A DNA stretch of 14,724 bases, taken from the NCBI GenBank assembly GCA_000996605.1, contig LCOP01000023.1, positions 1-14,724 on the forward strand, given 5' to 3'. The translations under genes and the position numbers were made by a program. Shown one piece after another: positions 6,199 to 12,820 of the stretch. The DNA is from Parcubacteria group bacterium GW2011_GWA1_47_8 (lineage in GTDB: Bacteria; Patescibacteriota; Minisyncoccia; Phycocordibacterales; UBA1550). The notes beneath the pieces were generated by a model that was given only the letters and a program-made list of their open reading frames with translations, ran no database searches and had not been told where the DNA came from. Numbering within the stretch: position 1 is the first letter of the stretch; each line of letters starts with the position of its first letter.

Positions 6199-6308
6199 TG
6201 TTTTCTTATGACCGCAGGGAATTAGAAAAGAAGAAGTACTCTTGTGGTGCGACATCAGGGAAGGTGTTATAGGTATTGTATTTCCTAAAAACTAAAACCT
6301 ACCAACTA

Positions 6309-6566
6309 CTAACTAGCCCTTGGGCGACCTCTTTGCTTTTTCTCGGGGAGTTTGCCGAGTTTCTCCAGTATCGCGTACTCCTTTCGCTTGCCGAGAACGA
6401 CAAGGGCGCTTTTCTTGGCTTTGTAATGCGAAGGTTTGCGCTGGTTGTAGCGGATCGAGCGGACGCGGGGAATAACGCCCGAGCTCTGCACGCGCTTGGT
6501 GAAGCGGCGCACGAGACTAATCGCGTTTTCGTTGTTGTTTTTCTTTACTTCTGCGTTTATTGACAT
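6309..6566 (-). CDS. rpsU: Small ribosomal subunit protein bS21
   Basis: An 85-residue basic protein of the 30S subunit platform, near the mRNA exit and anti-Shine-Dalgarno region. The core ENAISLVRRFTKRVQSSGV followed by RSIRYNQRKPSHYKAKK matches the S21 pattern. It is longer than the roughly 60-70 residues usual for bS21, with a C-terminal tail ending KKQRGRPRAS that contains an RGRP motif reminiscent of AT-hooks or RNA-binding tails. The start at 6566 is fixed by the S21 alignment and by a promoter whose -10 ends exactly seven bases upstream, so the mRNA is probably leaderless. ybeY follows 110 bases later on the same strand, without a clear terminator between them. Confidence 0.9.
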   Translation of the reverse strand: MSINAEVKKNNNENAISLVRRFTKRVQSSGVIPRVRSIRYNQRKPSHYKAKKSALVVLGKRKEYAILEKLGKLPEKKQRGRPRAS

Positions 6567-6573
6567 AAAAAGA

Positions 6574-6602
6574 ATACTATCATAAATGGATTTTGGATGC
6601 AA
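6574..6602 (-). promoter_or_regulatory. rpsU promoter, leaderless geometry
   Basis: On the minus strand TTGCAT (6602-6597), a 17-base spacer and an extended -10 TGA-TAGTAT (6579-6574). Seven bases then separate the -10 from the rpsU ATG, so transcription would start at or next to the start codon. There is no room for a Shine-Dalgarno site. Confidence 0.65.
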
Positions 6603-6642
6603 GTTTTTTTGGCAGGCTATCCTTATGGCGCCGCAATTTGTG

Positions 6643-6670
6643 TTGACAAGTGCCAAGTTGTTGGTATACT
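6643..6670 (+). promoter_or_regulatory. Promoter of the toxin-antitoxin operon, leaderless geometry
   Basis: TTGACA (6643-6648), a 16-base spacer, and an extended -10 TGG-TATACT ending at 6670. The ATG of the antitoxin gene follows after seven bases (6678), so the mRNA is predicted to begin at the start codon. This is the closest match to a sigma-70 consensus in the window. Confidence 0.8.
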
Positions 6671-6677
6671 GAAAAGT

Positions 6678-6854
6678 ATGGATACTATCGACAGACAATC
6701 AAAAATAATTACATTGCTTGATTTACCGAAGATCAAGCACCCTCTTCCTAAAAGCTGGACAAAAGCAGCGGGGATTTTGTCTCACAAGCGCAAATCTCTT
6801 GAAGGCCATCTAAAAACTGTCAGTCAAGAATGGGATCGCAAGTCGCATAAATAA
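6678..6854 (+). CDS. Small antitoxin-like protein of a PIN-type TA pair
   Basis: A 58-residue protein, rich in Lys and charged residues, whose segment KSWTKAAGILSHKRKSLEGHL..VSQEWDRK resembles short antitoxins found before PIN toxins in Patescibacteria. No classical AbrB, RHH or HTH motif is obvious to me. It stops two bases before the start of the PIN gene, the tight spacing typical of VapBC-type operons. The start at 6678 is set by the strong promoter directly upstream. The proposed role is to bind and neutralise the PIN nuclease, and perhaps to autoregulate the promoter. The antitoxin assignment rests mainly on size and position. Confidence 0.7.
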   Translation: MDTIDRQSKIITLLDLPKIKHPLPKSWTKAAGILSHKRKSLEGHLKTVSQEWDRKSHK

Positions 6855-6856
6855 TT

Positions 6857-7228
6857 ATGACCATTGATGCGAATATTATAATCGCGTATTTGGTTGGGGA
6901 ACAAGAAGTAATTGAAACTTTGTCGCAGTTTCGCCGAGAGAGAAAAATTCTTTTGCTTCCGACAGTCGTCGAAGCAGAAGTACTATCATTTTCTTTGTGG
7001 ACAAAGGAAGAACGTCTCGCCACAGAGTTTTTCCTTGAAGAAAATTTTACTTCCATTTCCTTTGATCGCTCCATCGCAAAAATTGCCGCAAAAATTCGCC
7101 GCGAAACAAAACTAAAATTCCCCGACGCCGCAATTGCAGCCACGGCACTCTTTACCGACACTCCGCTTATTACGCACAACCTTCGCGATTTCAAAAAAGT
7201 CCACGGGCTTTCATTGTTAAAAATCTAA
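6857..7228 (+). CDS. vapC: PIN-domain ribonuclease toxin (VapC-like)
   Basis: A 123-residue PIN domain protein, a Mg-dependent RNase expected to cleave tRNA or other RNA when free of its antitoxin. The acidic active-site residues are visible: Asp4 in MTIDANIIIAYL, Glu39 or Glu41 in VVEAEVLS, Asp90 in KFPDAAIAATA, and a final LITHNLRDF with Asp111. The length is that of a complete single PIN domain. It starts two bases after the antitoxin stop and must be co-transcribed with it. The surrounding DNA is richer in A and T than the ribosomal and division genes to its left, consistent with horizontal acquisition. No terminator is obvious after it. Confidence 0.9.
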   Translation: MTIDANIIIAYLVGEQEVIETLSQFRRERKILLLPTVVEAEVLSFSLWTKEERLATEFFLEENFTSISFDRSIAKIAAKIRRETKLKFPDAAIAATALFTDTPLITHNLRDFKKVHGLSLLKI

Positions 7229-7311
7229 TTTTAAGCTCGATAAAAAAGGATACATTGTGCCCGGACTGGGGGATTTTTGGGATAGGTATTTTGGGAGGGT
7301 AGGAGAAAAAT

Positions 7312-8571
7312 TTACTGTGACTCTGGTTTGTCTACTATCGTATCATCGTTGGCGTGCTTCTTCTCGGTCACCTTAGTAAGTCTCCCATGGTATGGATCTA
7401 CTATTTGATTGGCTACGAGTACCCAGGGTATTTCTTTTTTAAAATCTATTCTAATCCCGCGACCCCCGGAGGTGGAAATTTCGCTGGCAATTCGAAGAGC
7501 GACTTCTATTTTACTATCCATAATAGGCCTATCTGCTTGCATTTGTAATCCGTCGGATTGTTTTTGAAGAAGTAATTCTTCATTAAACTGTTCCCACCCT
7601 AATGAATCAGCATTAAAACCAAAATCTTTAATTTCTTTTCTAAATCTTTCGTCTCGAGAATTTATGAGAAGTGTTGGTTTGAATAATCCATTGTAGGCTG
7701 TGCCCCCAGCATTAACCCAAAGATAATCTGATTCTGCGTTATGTACACTAATTTTCTCCTCTGTGGGCTTACCTTCTTGGGATTTATGAGGGTAACGTCT
7801 TCGTAGATTCGCGTGTTTTTCCGGATGGTCACTTCTGAGATTGACTGTATAACCATTTTCAAAAGCGCCAACAACATGAGTAAAATAACTTTTGTCGGAA
7901 ATCGCACCATGAGTAATAGAGTTTAAAAACTCATTGAATTTTTCGTAGATTGTTTTGACCATTGTCGCTACTTCTTCCCTTTGCTTGTGTATGTTTTTTA
8001 ACAGTTGAGCTTGATCATTCTTTTGCGGGGGGTTGGCCTCCTTTAGTACTCTTAAACTCCCATCATTTATTTTTGTAATCAAATAATCCTCCAAAATACT
8101 ATCGTAGGACCCATTGCTAATATTCTCGCCAACTCTTTCGTAGAACCCGTCTTCTTTTTCCCTAGGAAATCCCTCTAGTAACCTAGGTCCAATATCCAAG
8201 TTTTCTAGATGGTAATCTAGAAACATGAGTCGATAAACATCGTAAATCAATTTTACTTCATCGGGTATTTGGTCAGAAATATCGATTGTTTGAATTTCAA
8301 GTAGGTGCTCAACTCCGTCAGAACCCTCTAGTCGTAGCTCCTCGGTTACTATTTTCTCCTGACTGAATATTCCTGCTGATTCTCTTTGTCCTTGTTCTTT
8401 ATCTCTGAGTTTTTGAGTAACTTTTTTTATATCTTCAGAAACTCTATATTTGAGCGTTTTACGCTCTTCCCCAAGCGTTTGCCTAGCTGCTTCTTTGTCT
8501 GCTGTGCGTATTTCCTCTAGTTGCCCAGCAAGTTCGTTTCTGTATTTTGCTGCATCAAATGAAAATTTCAT
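7312..8571 (-). CDS. Hypothetical protein, 419 residues, downstream of hisS
   Basis: I do not recognise this protein. The first 65 or so residues are highly charged and likely coiled coil (alternating Glu/Lys/Arg with Leu). The remainder looks globular and mixed alpha/beta, with the aromatic and polar segments SDYLWVNAGGTAYNGLFKP and WEQFNEELLL. There is no signal peptide or membrane helix. It begins 20 bases after the hisS stop on the same strand and may be co-transcribed, although it has no Shine-Dalgarno. Its AT-rich composition differs sharply from hisS and matches the neighbouring TA pair, so the region 6.6-8.6 kb may be one acquired islet. A role as a phage-related or defence protein is possible but unsupported. 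Confidence 0.75.
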   Translation of the reverse strand: MKFSFDAAKYRNELAGQLEEIRTADKEAARQTLGEERKTLKYRVSEDIKKVTQKLRDKEQGQRESAGIFSQEKIVTEELRLEGSDGVEHLLEIQTIDISDQIPDEVKLIYDVYRLMFLDYHLENLDIGPRLLEGFPREKEDGFYERVGENISNGSYDSILEDYLITKINDGSLRVLKEANPPQKNDQAQLLKNIHKQREEVATMVKTIYEKFNEFLNSITHGAISDKSYFTHVVGAFENGYTVNLRSDHPEKHANLRRRYPHKSQEGKPTEEKISVHNAESDYLWVNAGGTAYNGLFKPTLLINSRDERFRKEIKDFGFNADSLGWEQFNEELLLQKQSDGLQMQADRPIMDSKIEVALRIASEISTSGGRGIRIDFKKEIPWVLVANQIVDPYHGRLTKVTEKKHANDDTIVDKPESQ

Positions 8572-8591
8572 GATATTTTTTGTCTATACAG

Positions 8592-9923
8592 TTACCGAAG
8601 TTCGTCTTTCAGATGCTTCACGAAATCGGGGAGTGCGGAGATCTTCACGGTTTCTTGCGAGCGGGTTTCCATGTTGCGGACGATGACTGTGTTTTCGAGT
8701 GCTTCTTTTTGACCGAAAATAATTGTAAAGGGAACTCCTGTCCGCTCTGCGATGGCGAGCTGTTGTCCGAGACCATCTTTGGAAATCGACTGTGCGATGG
8801 GCACGCGCGCTTTGCGGAGGATTTCGATAACAGTGAGGCTCTTCAGCTTTGCTTCAAATCCAAGCTGGATGAAATATATCTTCGGTTTCTTGATGATGCG
8901 CGGATCGAGCGGCTTGTGCGAGGGTGACATAATCACGCGGTCGACGCCGATGGCACCACCTATCCCCGCAATATCCTTTTTAGAACCGAGCGCCTTGGAG
9001 AGGTAGTCAAAACGTCCTCCCGAGGCGAGTGCGAGAGGCTCCAGTCCTCCCTCTACAATCTCACTCGTGTCGATGATTTCAAACACCGTGCGCGTATAGT
9101 AGTCGAGTCCGCGGACGAGATAGTTGTTGATGCGGTATGGAGTCCCCATCGCCTCAAGGTACTCAATGACTTCTTTGAAGTGGTGGCGGCAGTCATTGCA
9201 GAGGGATTCAATTGGCGTGGGGGCATTTTTCTTCATTTCTTGACATCGTATATCCTTGCAGTCGAGCAGGCGTAAGGGATTGGTTTTGATGCGCTCTTTG
9301 CAGTGCAGACAAAGTTTCTCGATATGTTTTTTATAATAAGAGGTGAGCTCTTTGATGTACCCGCCACGACACTCTTTGTCGCCGATGCTGTTCAGTTCCA
9401 CCGAAAGATTTTTAAACCCGGCTTCTTCGAGGATGAGGGTGAGCGAGCGGATAACGAGCGCATCCGCGATGCTTTTTGGTGTGCCGAGAATCTCGAGACC
9501 GAACTGATGTAATTCGCGCAAGCGTCCGCGCTGGGGGTTCTCGTGGCGAAAGAACGGACCATAGTAGTAGAGCATGACCGGCTGGGGGAGCGCCTGCATG
9601 CCGTGTTCGATATAGGCGCGCATAATAGCCGCAGTGCCTTCGGGGCGCATAACGAGGTGGTCGCTGCCTTTCGTCTTGAGCGAGTACATTTCTTTATCGC
9701 GAATGTCCGTGCCAATGCCCAAGCTCGAGGTAAACACCGCTTCACGTTCGAGGATTGGTGTTTCGATGGGGCGGAATCCGTAGTAGATGGCAATCTCGGA
9801 CGCTTTTTCAAAAAACCCTTGGTACTCATGGTACTCCTTATCCATAAGGTCGCGCATTCCTTTGGGGCTTGCGATATCTTCAGCGTGGACCTTCTTTGCT
9901 TTTTCGGATTTTTCGTTTGGCAT
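8592..9923 (-). CDS. hisS: Histidyl-tRNA synthetase
   Basis: A 443-residue class II aminoacyl-tRNA synthetase that charges tRNA-His in the cytoplasm. Motif 2 is FRHENPQRGRLREL at residues 125-138, the histidine-specific loop LVRGLDYYTRTVF at 269-281, and motif 3 falls near GGAIGVDRVIM. The C-terminal anticodon-binding domain starts at about 350 (KPKIYFIQLGFEA). A cysteine-rich insertion (CLHC, CKDIRC, CNDC, residues 205-245) resembles the insertion found in many bacterial HisRS. The length is normal. The ATG at 9923 begins a charged extension before the conserved PKGMRDL. It lies 23 bases after lepB on the same strand and 20 bases before the next gene, so it sits mid-operon. Confidence 0.97.
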   Translation of the reverse strand: MPNEKSEKAKKVHAEDIASPKGMRDLMDKEYHEYQGFFEKASEIAIYYGFRPIETPILEREAVFTSSLGIGTDIRDKEMYSLKTKGSDHLVMRPEGTAAIMRAYIEHGMQALPQPVMLYYYGPFFRHENPQRGRLRELHQFGLEILGTPKSIADALVIRSLTLILEEAGFKNLSVELNSIGDKECRGGYIKELTSYYKKHIEKLCLHCKERIKTNPLRLLDCKDIRCQEMKKNAPTPIESLCNDCRHHFKEVIEYLEAMGTPYRINNYLVRGLDYYTRTVFEIIDTSEIVEGGLEPLALASGGRFDYLSKALGSKKDIAGIGGAIGVDRVIMSPSHKPLDPRIIKKPKIYFIQLGFEAKLKSLTVIEILRKARVPIAQSISKDGLGQQLAIAERTGVPFTIIFGQKEALENTVIVRNMETRSQETVKISALPDFVKHLKDELR

Positions 9924-9946
9924 AAAATTTGTTCGTTAGCTAACTA

Positions 9947-10567
9947 TTACTCGTTGTCTGACTGCCTAAATTGTCCGGGGGAGATACCAATACTCGAAAG
10001 CGGGGTAAGGCGCAAAAATGCTTTTCCGGTAATGAGTTTTTCCGGTACGGGTCCCCACACGCGTGAGTCAGAACTTCCAGAGCGATTGTCACCCATGACA
10101 AAATATTCTCCCGCCCCCAGTACATGCTCGCTTTTTCCCGCTTGGGGGAATTTAACATACGGTTCCTCTAGTTGAGTTGTCTCTCCACGCGCATTCTTGA
10201 TGGAAACATGTCCTTCAGTATTGATTATTACCGTTTCGTAAGGAAGCCCCACAATGCGCTTGATGTAATATTTGGAAGTGTCTTGGGGAGGTTTGAACAC
10301 AATAACATCCCCGCGTACAGGACTTACGAAACGATACGAGAGTTCGTCAATGATGAGGTATTGTCCGTTCGCAAAGGTTGGATCCATGGATGCTCCCGAG
10401 ACGATGAACGGTTGAGCGATGAAGAGACGAATAGGAATGACGATGATGAGGGCAACGAGAACGAAGCGGAGTGTTTCCCATGCTTCCTCACGAAAAGAAG
10501 TACACTTTTTTTCAATCGGTTCTTGTTTGATGATGCGAGAGCCTTCGTTCATAAGAGGTGTATCCAT
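9947..10567 (-). CDS. lepB: Signal peptidase I
   Basis: A 206-residue membrane-bound serine protease that removes signal peptides from exported proteins. One transmembrane helix lies at about residues 32-52. The catalytic serine is in SGASMDPT (Ser60), the general-base lysine in YYIKRIVGLP (Lys103), and the conserved box GDNRSGSSDSR at 159-169. The length suits a compact Gram-positive-like LepB. The start at 10567 is chosen because further upstream the frame enters a terminator hairpin; an alternative ATG five codons later (10552) is also possible. A TTGCAG-17-TATTAT promoter-like pair overlaps the first ATG and would favour the inner start. hisS follows after 23 bases. Confidence 0.95.
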   Translation of the reverse strand: MDTPLMNEGSRIIKQEPIEKKCTSFREEAWETLRFVLVALIIVIPIRLFIAQPFIVSGASMDPTFANGQYLIIDELSYRFVSPVRGDVIVFKPPQDTSKYYIKRIVGLPYETVIINTEGHVSIKNARGETTQLEEPYVKFPQAGKSEHVLGAGEYFVMGDNRSGSSDSRVWGPVPEKLITGKAFLRLTPLSSIGISPGQFRQSDNE

Positions 10568-10636
10568 AATAAAACAATGAAGGGCTTGCTGCAAGGGCGG
10601 AATGCGTGGTGTGATTTTTTTGTAACGAATCTGTAA

Positions 10637-10673
10637 CAAAAAAGCGCGGGAAGGAATGGTGTCCTTCTCGCGC
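10637..10673 (-). terminator. Intrinsic terminator upstream of lepB
   Basis: Twelve-base arms (10644-10655 and 10662-10673, one G-U) with a 6-base loop, followed on the minus strand by six T (10643-10638). It ends transcription from the small orphan gene to the right and implies that lepB has its own promoter in the next 70 bases. Confidence 0.85.
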
Positions 10674-10706
10674 AGAGAGATCGTATGCAGAGGATTCCAT
10701 TTGTTT

Positions 10707-11018
10707 TTAACTGCATTTGGCATTCTTGAAACGAAGACATGTTTCTTGGAATTGTTGCAAAAAGTAATTGAAATTTAGCAGGGGGTGGTCTTTGTGCAAT
10801 TCGACTTGTGCTTCGTGCGCAAGCCTAGAGAAGTCTGCGTGCTCGTTCACAGATTTCTTCAAATGCAGATAGACGTCAAAAACGAATTCTTCCCAGAATG
10901 GATAGAGGGATGCCGCAAGGTCTGTATTTCCGACCGAAAGGCGTCCGCTCTGAAGAGCTTTTGTGATAGCGCTTTGGCGCGCCAAGTTGCTCTGATGAAC
11001 CAAACGACGATCGTACAT
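10707..11018 (-). CDS. Hypothetical protein, 103 residues
   Basis: Not recognised. It is predicted to be mostly helical and rich in aromatics, Leu, His and Gln, with segments SLYPFWEEFVFDVYLHLKK and LLNFNYFLQQFQETCLRF. No signal peptide or membrane helix is evident. The start at 11018 is chosen because AGGGAAG lies at a proper distance upstream, one of the few good Shine-Dalgarno sites in the window; the open frame extends 56 codons further without support. A strong terminator follows its stop by about 30 bases. It lies 109 bases after the 287-residue orphan gene on the same strand and may share its transcript. The local DNA is AT-rich. Confidence 0.55.
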   Translation of the reverse strand: MYDRRLVHQSNLARQSAITKALQSGRLSVGNTDLAASLYPFWEEFVFDVYLHLKKSVNEHADFSRLAHEAQVELHKDHPLLNFNYFLQQFQETCLRFKNAKCS

Positions 11019-11127
11019 AGGTTTTCTTCCCTGTTGATGAAATAGCTGGAACCTTCTTTTTATGAAAACATCAAAGAGCTTTCTTAATGTATTTATATCA
11101 TGTACTAATAAATAAGTACACGCATGA

Positions 11128-11991
11128 TTATTTCTTTTTGAATACCTCAAGTGAAGTTTTGATAGCGCTAAAAACTTTGTCGTCACGAAATTCTCTCATA
11201 TTTGTCGGTCCTTTTTCTCGCAGAATTTCTTCAACGATGTTGATGTCTTTTTCATAAATGGGGACGAGAGATTCTTTCCTTGTTTCTTCAGCATAGCGTC
11301 TGAAAGTACGGAGTTCGAGGAGCACCTCTGTTAATATGACGCGTTGTACCGGATGGATATTAAGTGTTGCACCTCCGTTTTCCCTGCGGCCGTGTTCGTC
11401 AGCCCACAGTCCGGCGAGCTTGATGATTGTATCTTTTTCGATACCGATCACAACTTGGGGCACTTTTGAGAGTTCCCCACGAAATCCACCGCGCTGGGAA
11501 TGGAAGTATTTTACTTTTCCCAGGGTTTCATTATCGATATTTTGCTTGATTGCGGCAAATTTCTTTTCTTCGGTTGTGGTGCCAAAGGTTACATCTATTG
11601 AAAGCGAAAGGTGTGAAAGTGCGCGCGTTGCTTCTTCAAGTTCGAGAATAAGATCGCTCCCATTGTAAAAGTCATCATATTGTGCTGTTTTAACGGTGCG
11701 AGCATTTGGTCCGAACCATTCACCGTGTTCGATCTGATCATACAGTATCGCTTCAAGTACTTCCGCGTAAATTTTTTGTGCGTTTTGAGAAAATCCTTTT
11801 TCTTTTTTTTCTACACTTGCGAGATCGCGCGCTACATTTTCTCTGCCGTAGAGCTCAATAAAATCATGAGGGTCAATTGCACTCGAAGAGAGCATTTCCT
11901 TGGCCACTTTATGTGCTTGCTCAATAGCAGGATGGACATAATCTTTGCTGTGCTCGAGGTCGGATAACTCTTTAAAGGGGTTGAAGTTCAT
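11128..11991 (-). CDS. Conserved-looking hypothetical protein, 287 residues (possible nuclease-like fold)
   Basis: No firm family. Residues from about 90 on read TVKTAQYDDFYNGSDLILELEEA...LSIDVTFG, then KKFAAIKQNID. This arrangement of Asp, Glu and beta-strand residues resembles proteins of unknown function that I associate with Patescibacteria, and is loosely similar to a PD-(D/E)XK-type core; this is speculation. A later block, VPQVVIGIEKDTI and HPVQRVILTEVLLELRTF, looks globular and conserved. The protein is soluble, without a signal peptide. It is divergent to pth, sharing a 53-base intergenic region (11992-12044). The downstream gene at 10707-11018 is on the same strand. It is AT-richer than pth and rpsA. 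Confidence 0.75.
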   Translation of the reverse strand: MNFNPFKELSDLEHSKDYVHPAIEQAHKVAKEMLSSSAIDPHDFIELYGRENVARDLASVEKKEKGFSQNAQKIYAEVLEAILYDQIEHGEWFGPNARTVKTAQYDDFYNGSDLILELEEATRALSHLSLSIDVTFGTTTEEKKFAAIKQNIDNETLGKVKYFHSQRGGFRGELSKVPQVVIGIEKDTIIKLAGLWADEHGRRENGGATLNIHPVQRVILTEVLLELRTFRRYAEETRKESLVPIYEKDINIVEEILREKGPTNMREFRDDKVFSAIKTSLEVFKKK

Positions 11992-12008
11992 ATTCGTAAG
12001 AAGTTTAA

Positions 12009-12037
12009 TTGCTGTTTTGTAAACTTCATTGTACCAT
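12009..12037 (+). promoter_or_regulatory. pth promoter, leaderless geometry
   Basis: TTGCTG (12009-12014), a 17-base spacer and TACCAT (12032-12037), followed by seven bases and the pth ATG at 12045. The distance equals that at rpsU and at the TA operon. The -10 is weaker than in those two cases. Confidence 0.5.
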
Positions 12038-12044
12038 ACACGAT

Positions 12045-12641
12045 ATGCAATACATCATTGTGGGGTTGGGGAATCCGGGGGAGGAATATGCGGGGACACG
12101 ACACAATGCGGGGCGCATGGTCATCGAGACATTTCGCAAGAAAAATGATTTTCCGGAGTGGGCGTCGGACAAGAGCTTGAAAGCGCTCGTGTCAAAAGGC
12201 GTGTGGGGGAAAGACAAAGTCGTTTTGGTGGAGCCGGACAACTTTATGAATGTCTCCGGCAAGAGTGTTGCGCCTTTGGTAAAAAATGCAAAAGATGCGG
12301 AACGCACGATTGTCGTATATGACGATCTCGATTTGCCGATTGGCACCATGAAGCTCTCGTTCAACAGGAGTTCGGGTGGGCACAAGGGTCTTGAGTCGAT
12401 TATCAAGGCACTCAAAACCCCGATGTTCACGCGTCTTCGTGTGGGGGTCTGTCCCGTGACTCCAAGTGGTAAATCAAAGAAGCCAAAAGGGGAAAAAGCC
12501 ATTCTTGATTTCATTGTGAGCGAGTTTAAAAAACCCGAACAGGAGACGATGAAGAAGACAGTGAAGAAGGGTGCCGATGCGCTGGTACTCATTCTCGAAC
12601 ATGGTCGCGAGCGGGCGACGGGTGAGGTGAATGCGGGATAG
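12045..12641 (+). CDS. pth: Peptidyl-tRNA hydrolase
   Basis: A 198-residue cytoplasmic enzyme that hydrolyses peptidyl-tRNA dropped from stalled ribosomes, recycling tRNA. The conserved N-terminus IIVGLGNPG carries Asn10, TRHNAG has the catalytic His20, PDNFMNVSG lies at about 64-72, the essential Asp is in VYDDLDLPIG at 92-100, and SSGGHKGLESI at 109-119 follows. The length is normal. The ATG at 12045 places the catalytic residues at the standard positions (N10, H20); a start at 12009 would add 12 unconserved residues. The tail is Lys-rich. It is transcribed convergently to rpsA, with strong hairpins between the two genes, and divergently from the 287-residue orphan gene. Confidence 0.96.
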   Translation: MQYIIVGLGNPGEEYAGTRHNAGRMVIETFRKKNDFPEWASDKSLKALVSKGVWGKDKVVLVEPDNFMNVSGKSVAPLVKNAKDAERTIVVYDDLDLPIGTMKLSFNRSSGGHKGLESIIKALKTPMFTRLRVGVCPVTPSGKSKKPKGEKAILDFIVSEFKKPEQETMKKTVKKGADALVLILEHGRERATGEVNAG

Positions 12642-12682
12642 GGATTTGTCGGACATCGCATGCCTGACAATACCGAATAATT

Positions 12683-12724
12683 ACAATGCACCTGGGCTCG
12701 CGTACGCGAGCCCAGGTGCGTTGT
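12683..12724. other. Very long GC-rich palindrome downstream of pth
   Basis: Positions 12688-12719 form a perfect 32-bp palindrome centred on GTAC. Including one T-G pair and four more base pairs, the arms are 19 bases on each side (12683-12724). It starts 42 bases after the pth stop. There is no T-run, so it may act as an RNA 3'-end stabiliser, a terminator or a protein-binding site. Confidence 0.75.
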
Positions 12725-12739
12725 TGTGGAGAAATTTTA

Positions 12740-12798
12740 AATCAGTTTAATTAGAAATAAGGAAGCGACCGCTTCCTTATTTCTAATTAAACTTGATT
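12740..12798. terminator. Long hairpin between convergent pth and rpsA
   Basis: A stem of about 27 bp with one single-base bulge and a GACC loop (12767-12770). The top is GC-rich (ggaagc/gcttcc) and the base is AT-rich. Placed between two convergent genes, it probably terminates both. It ends 22 bases before the rpsA stop. Confidence 0.7.
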
Positions 12799-12820
12799 AG
12801 CCGATTATTGGATGACAAGT

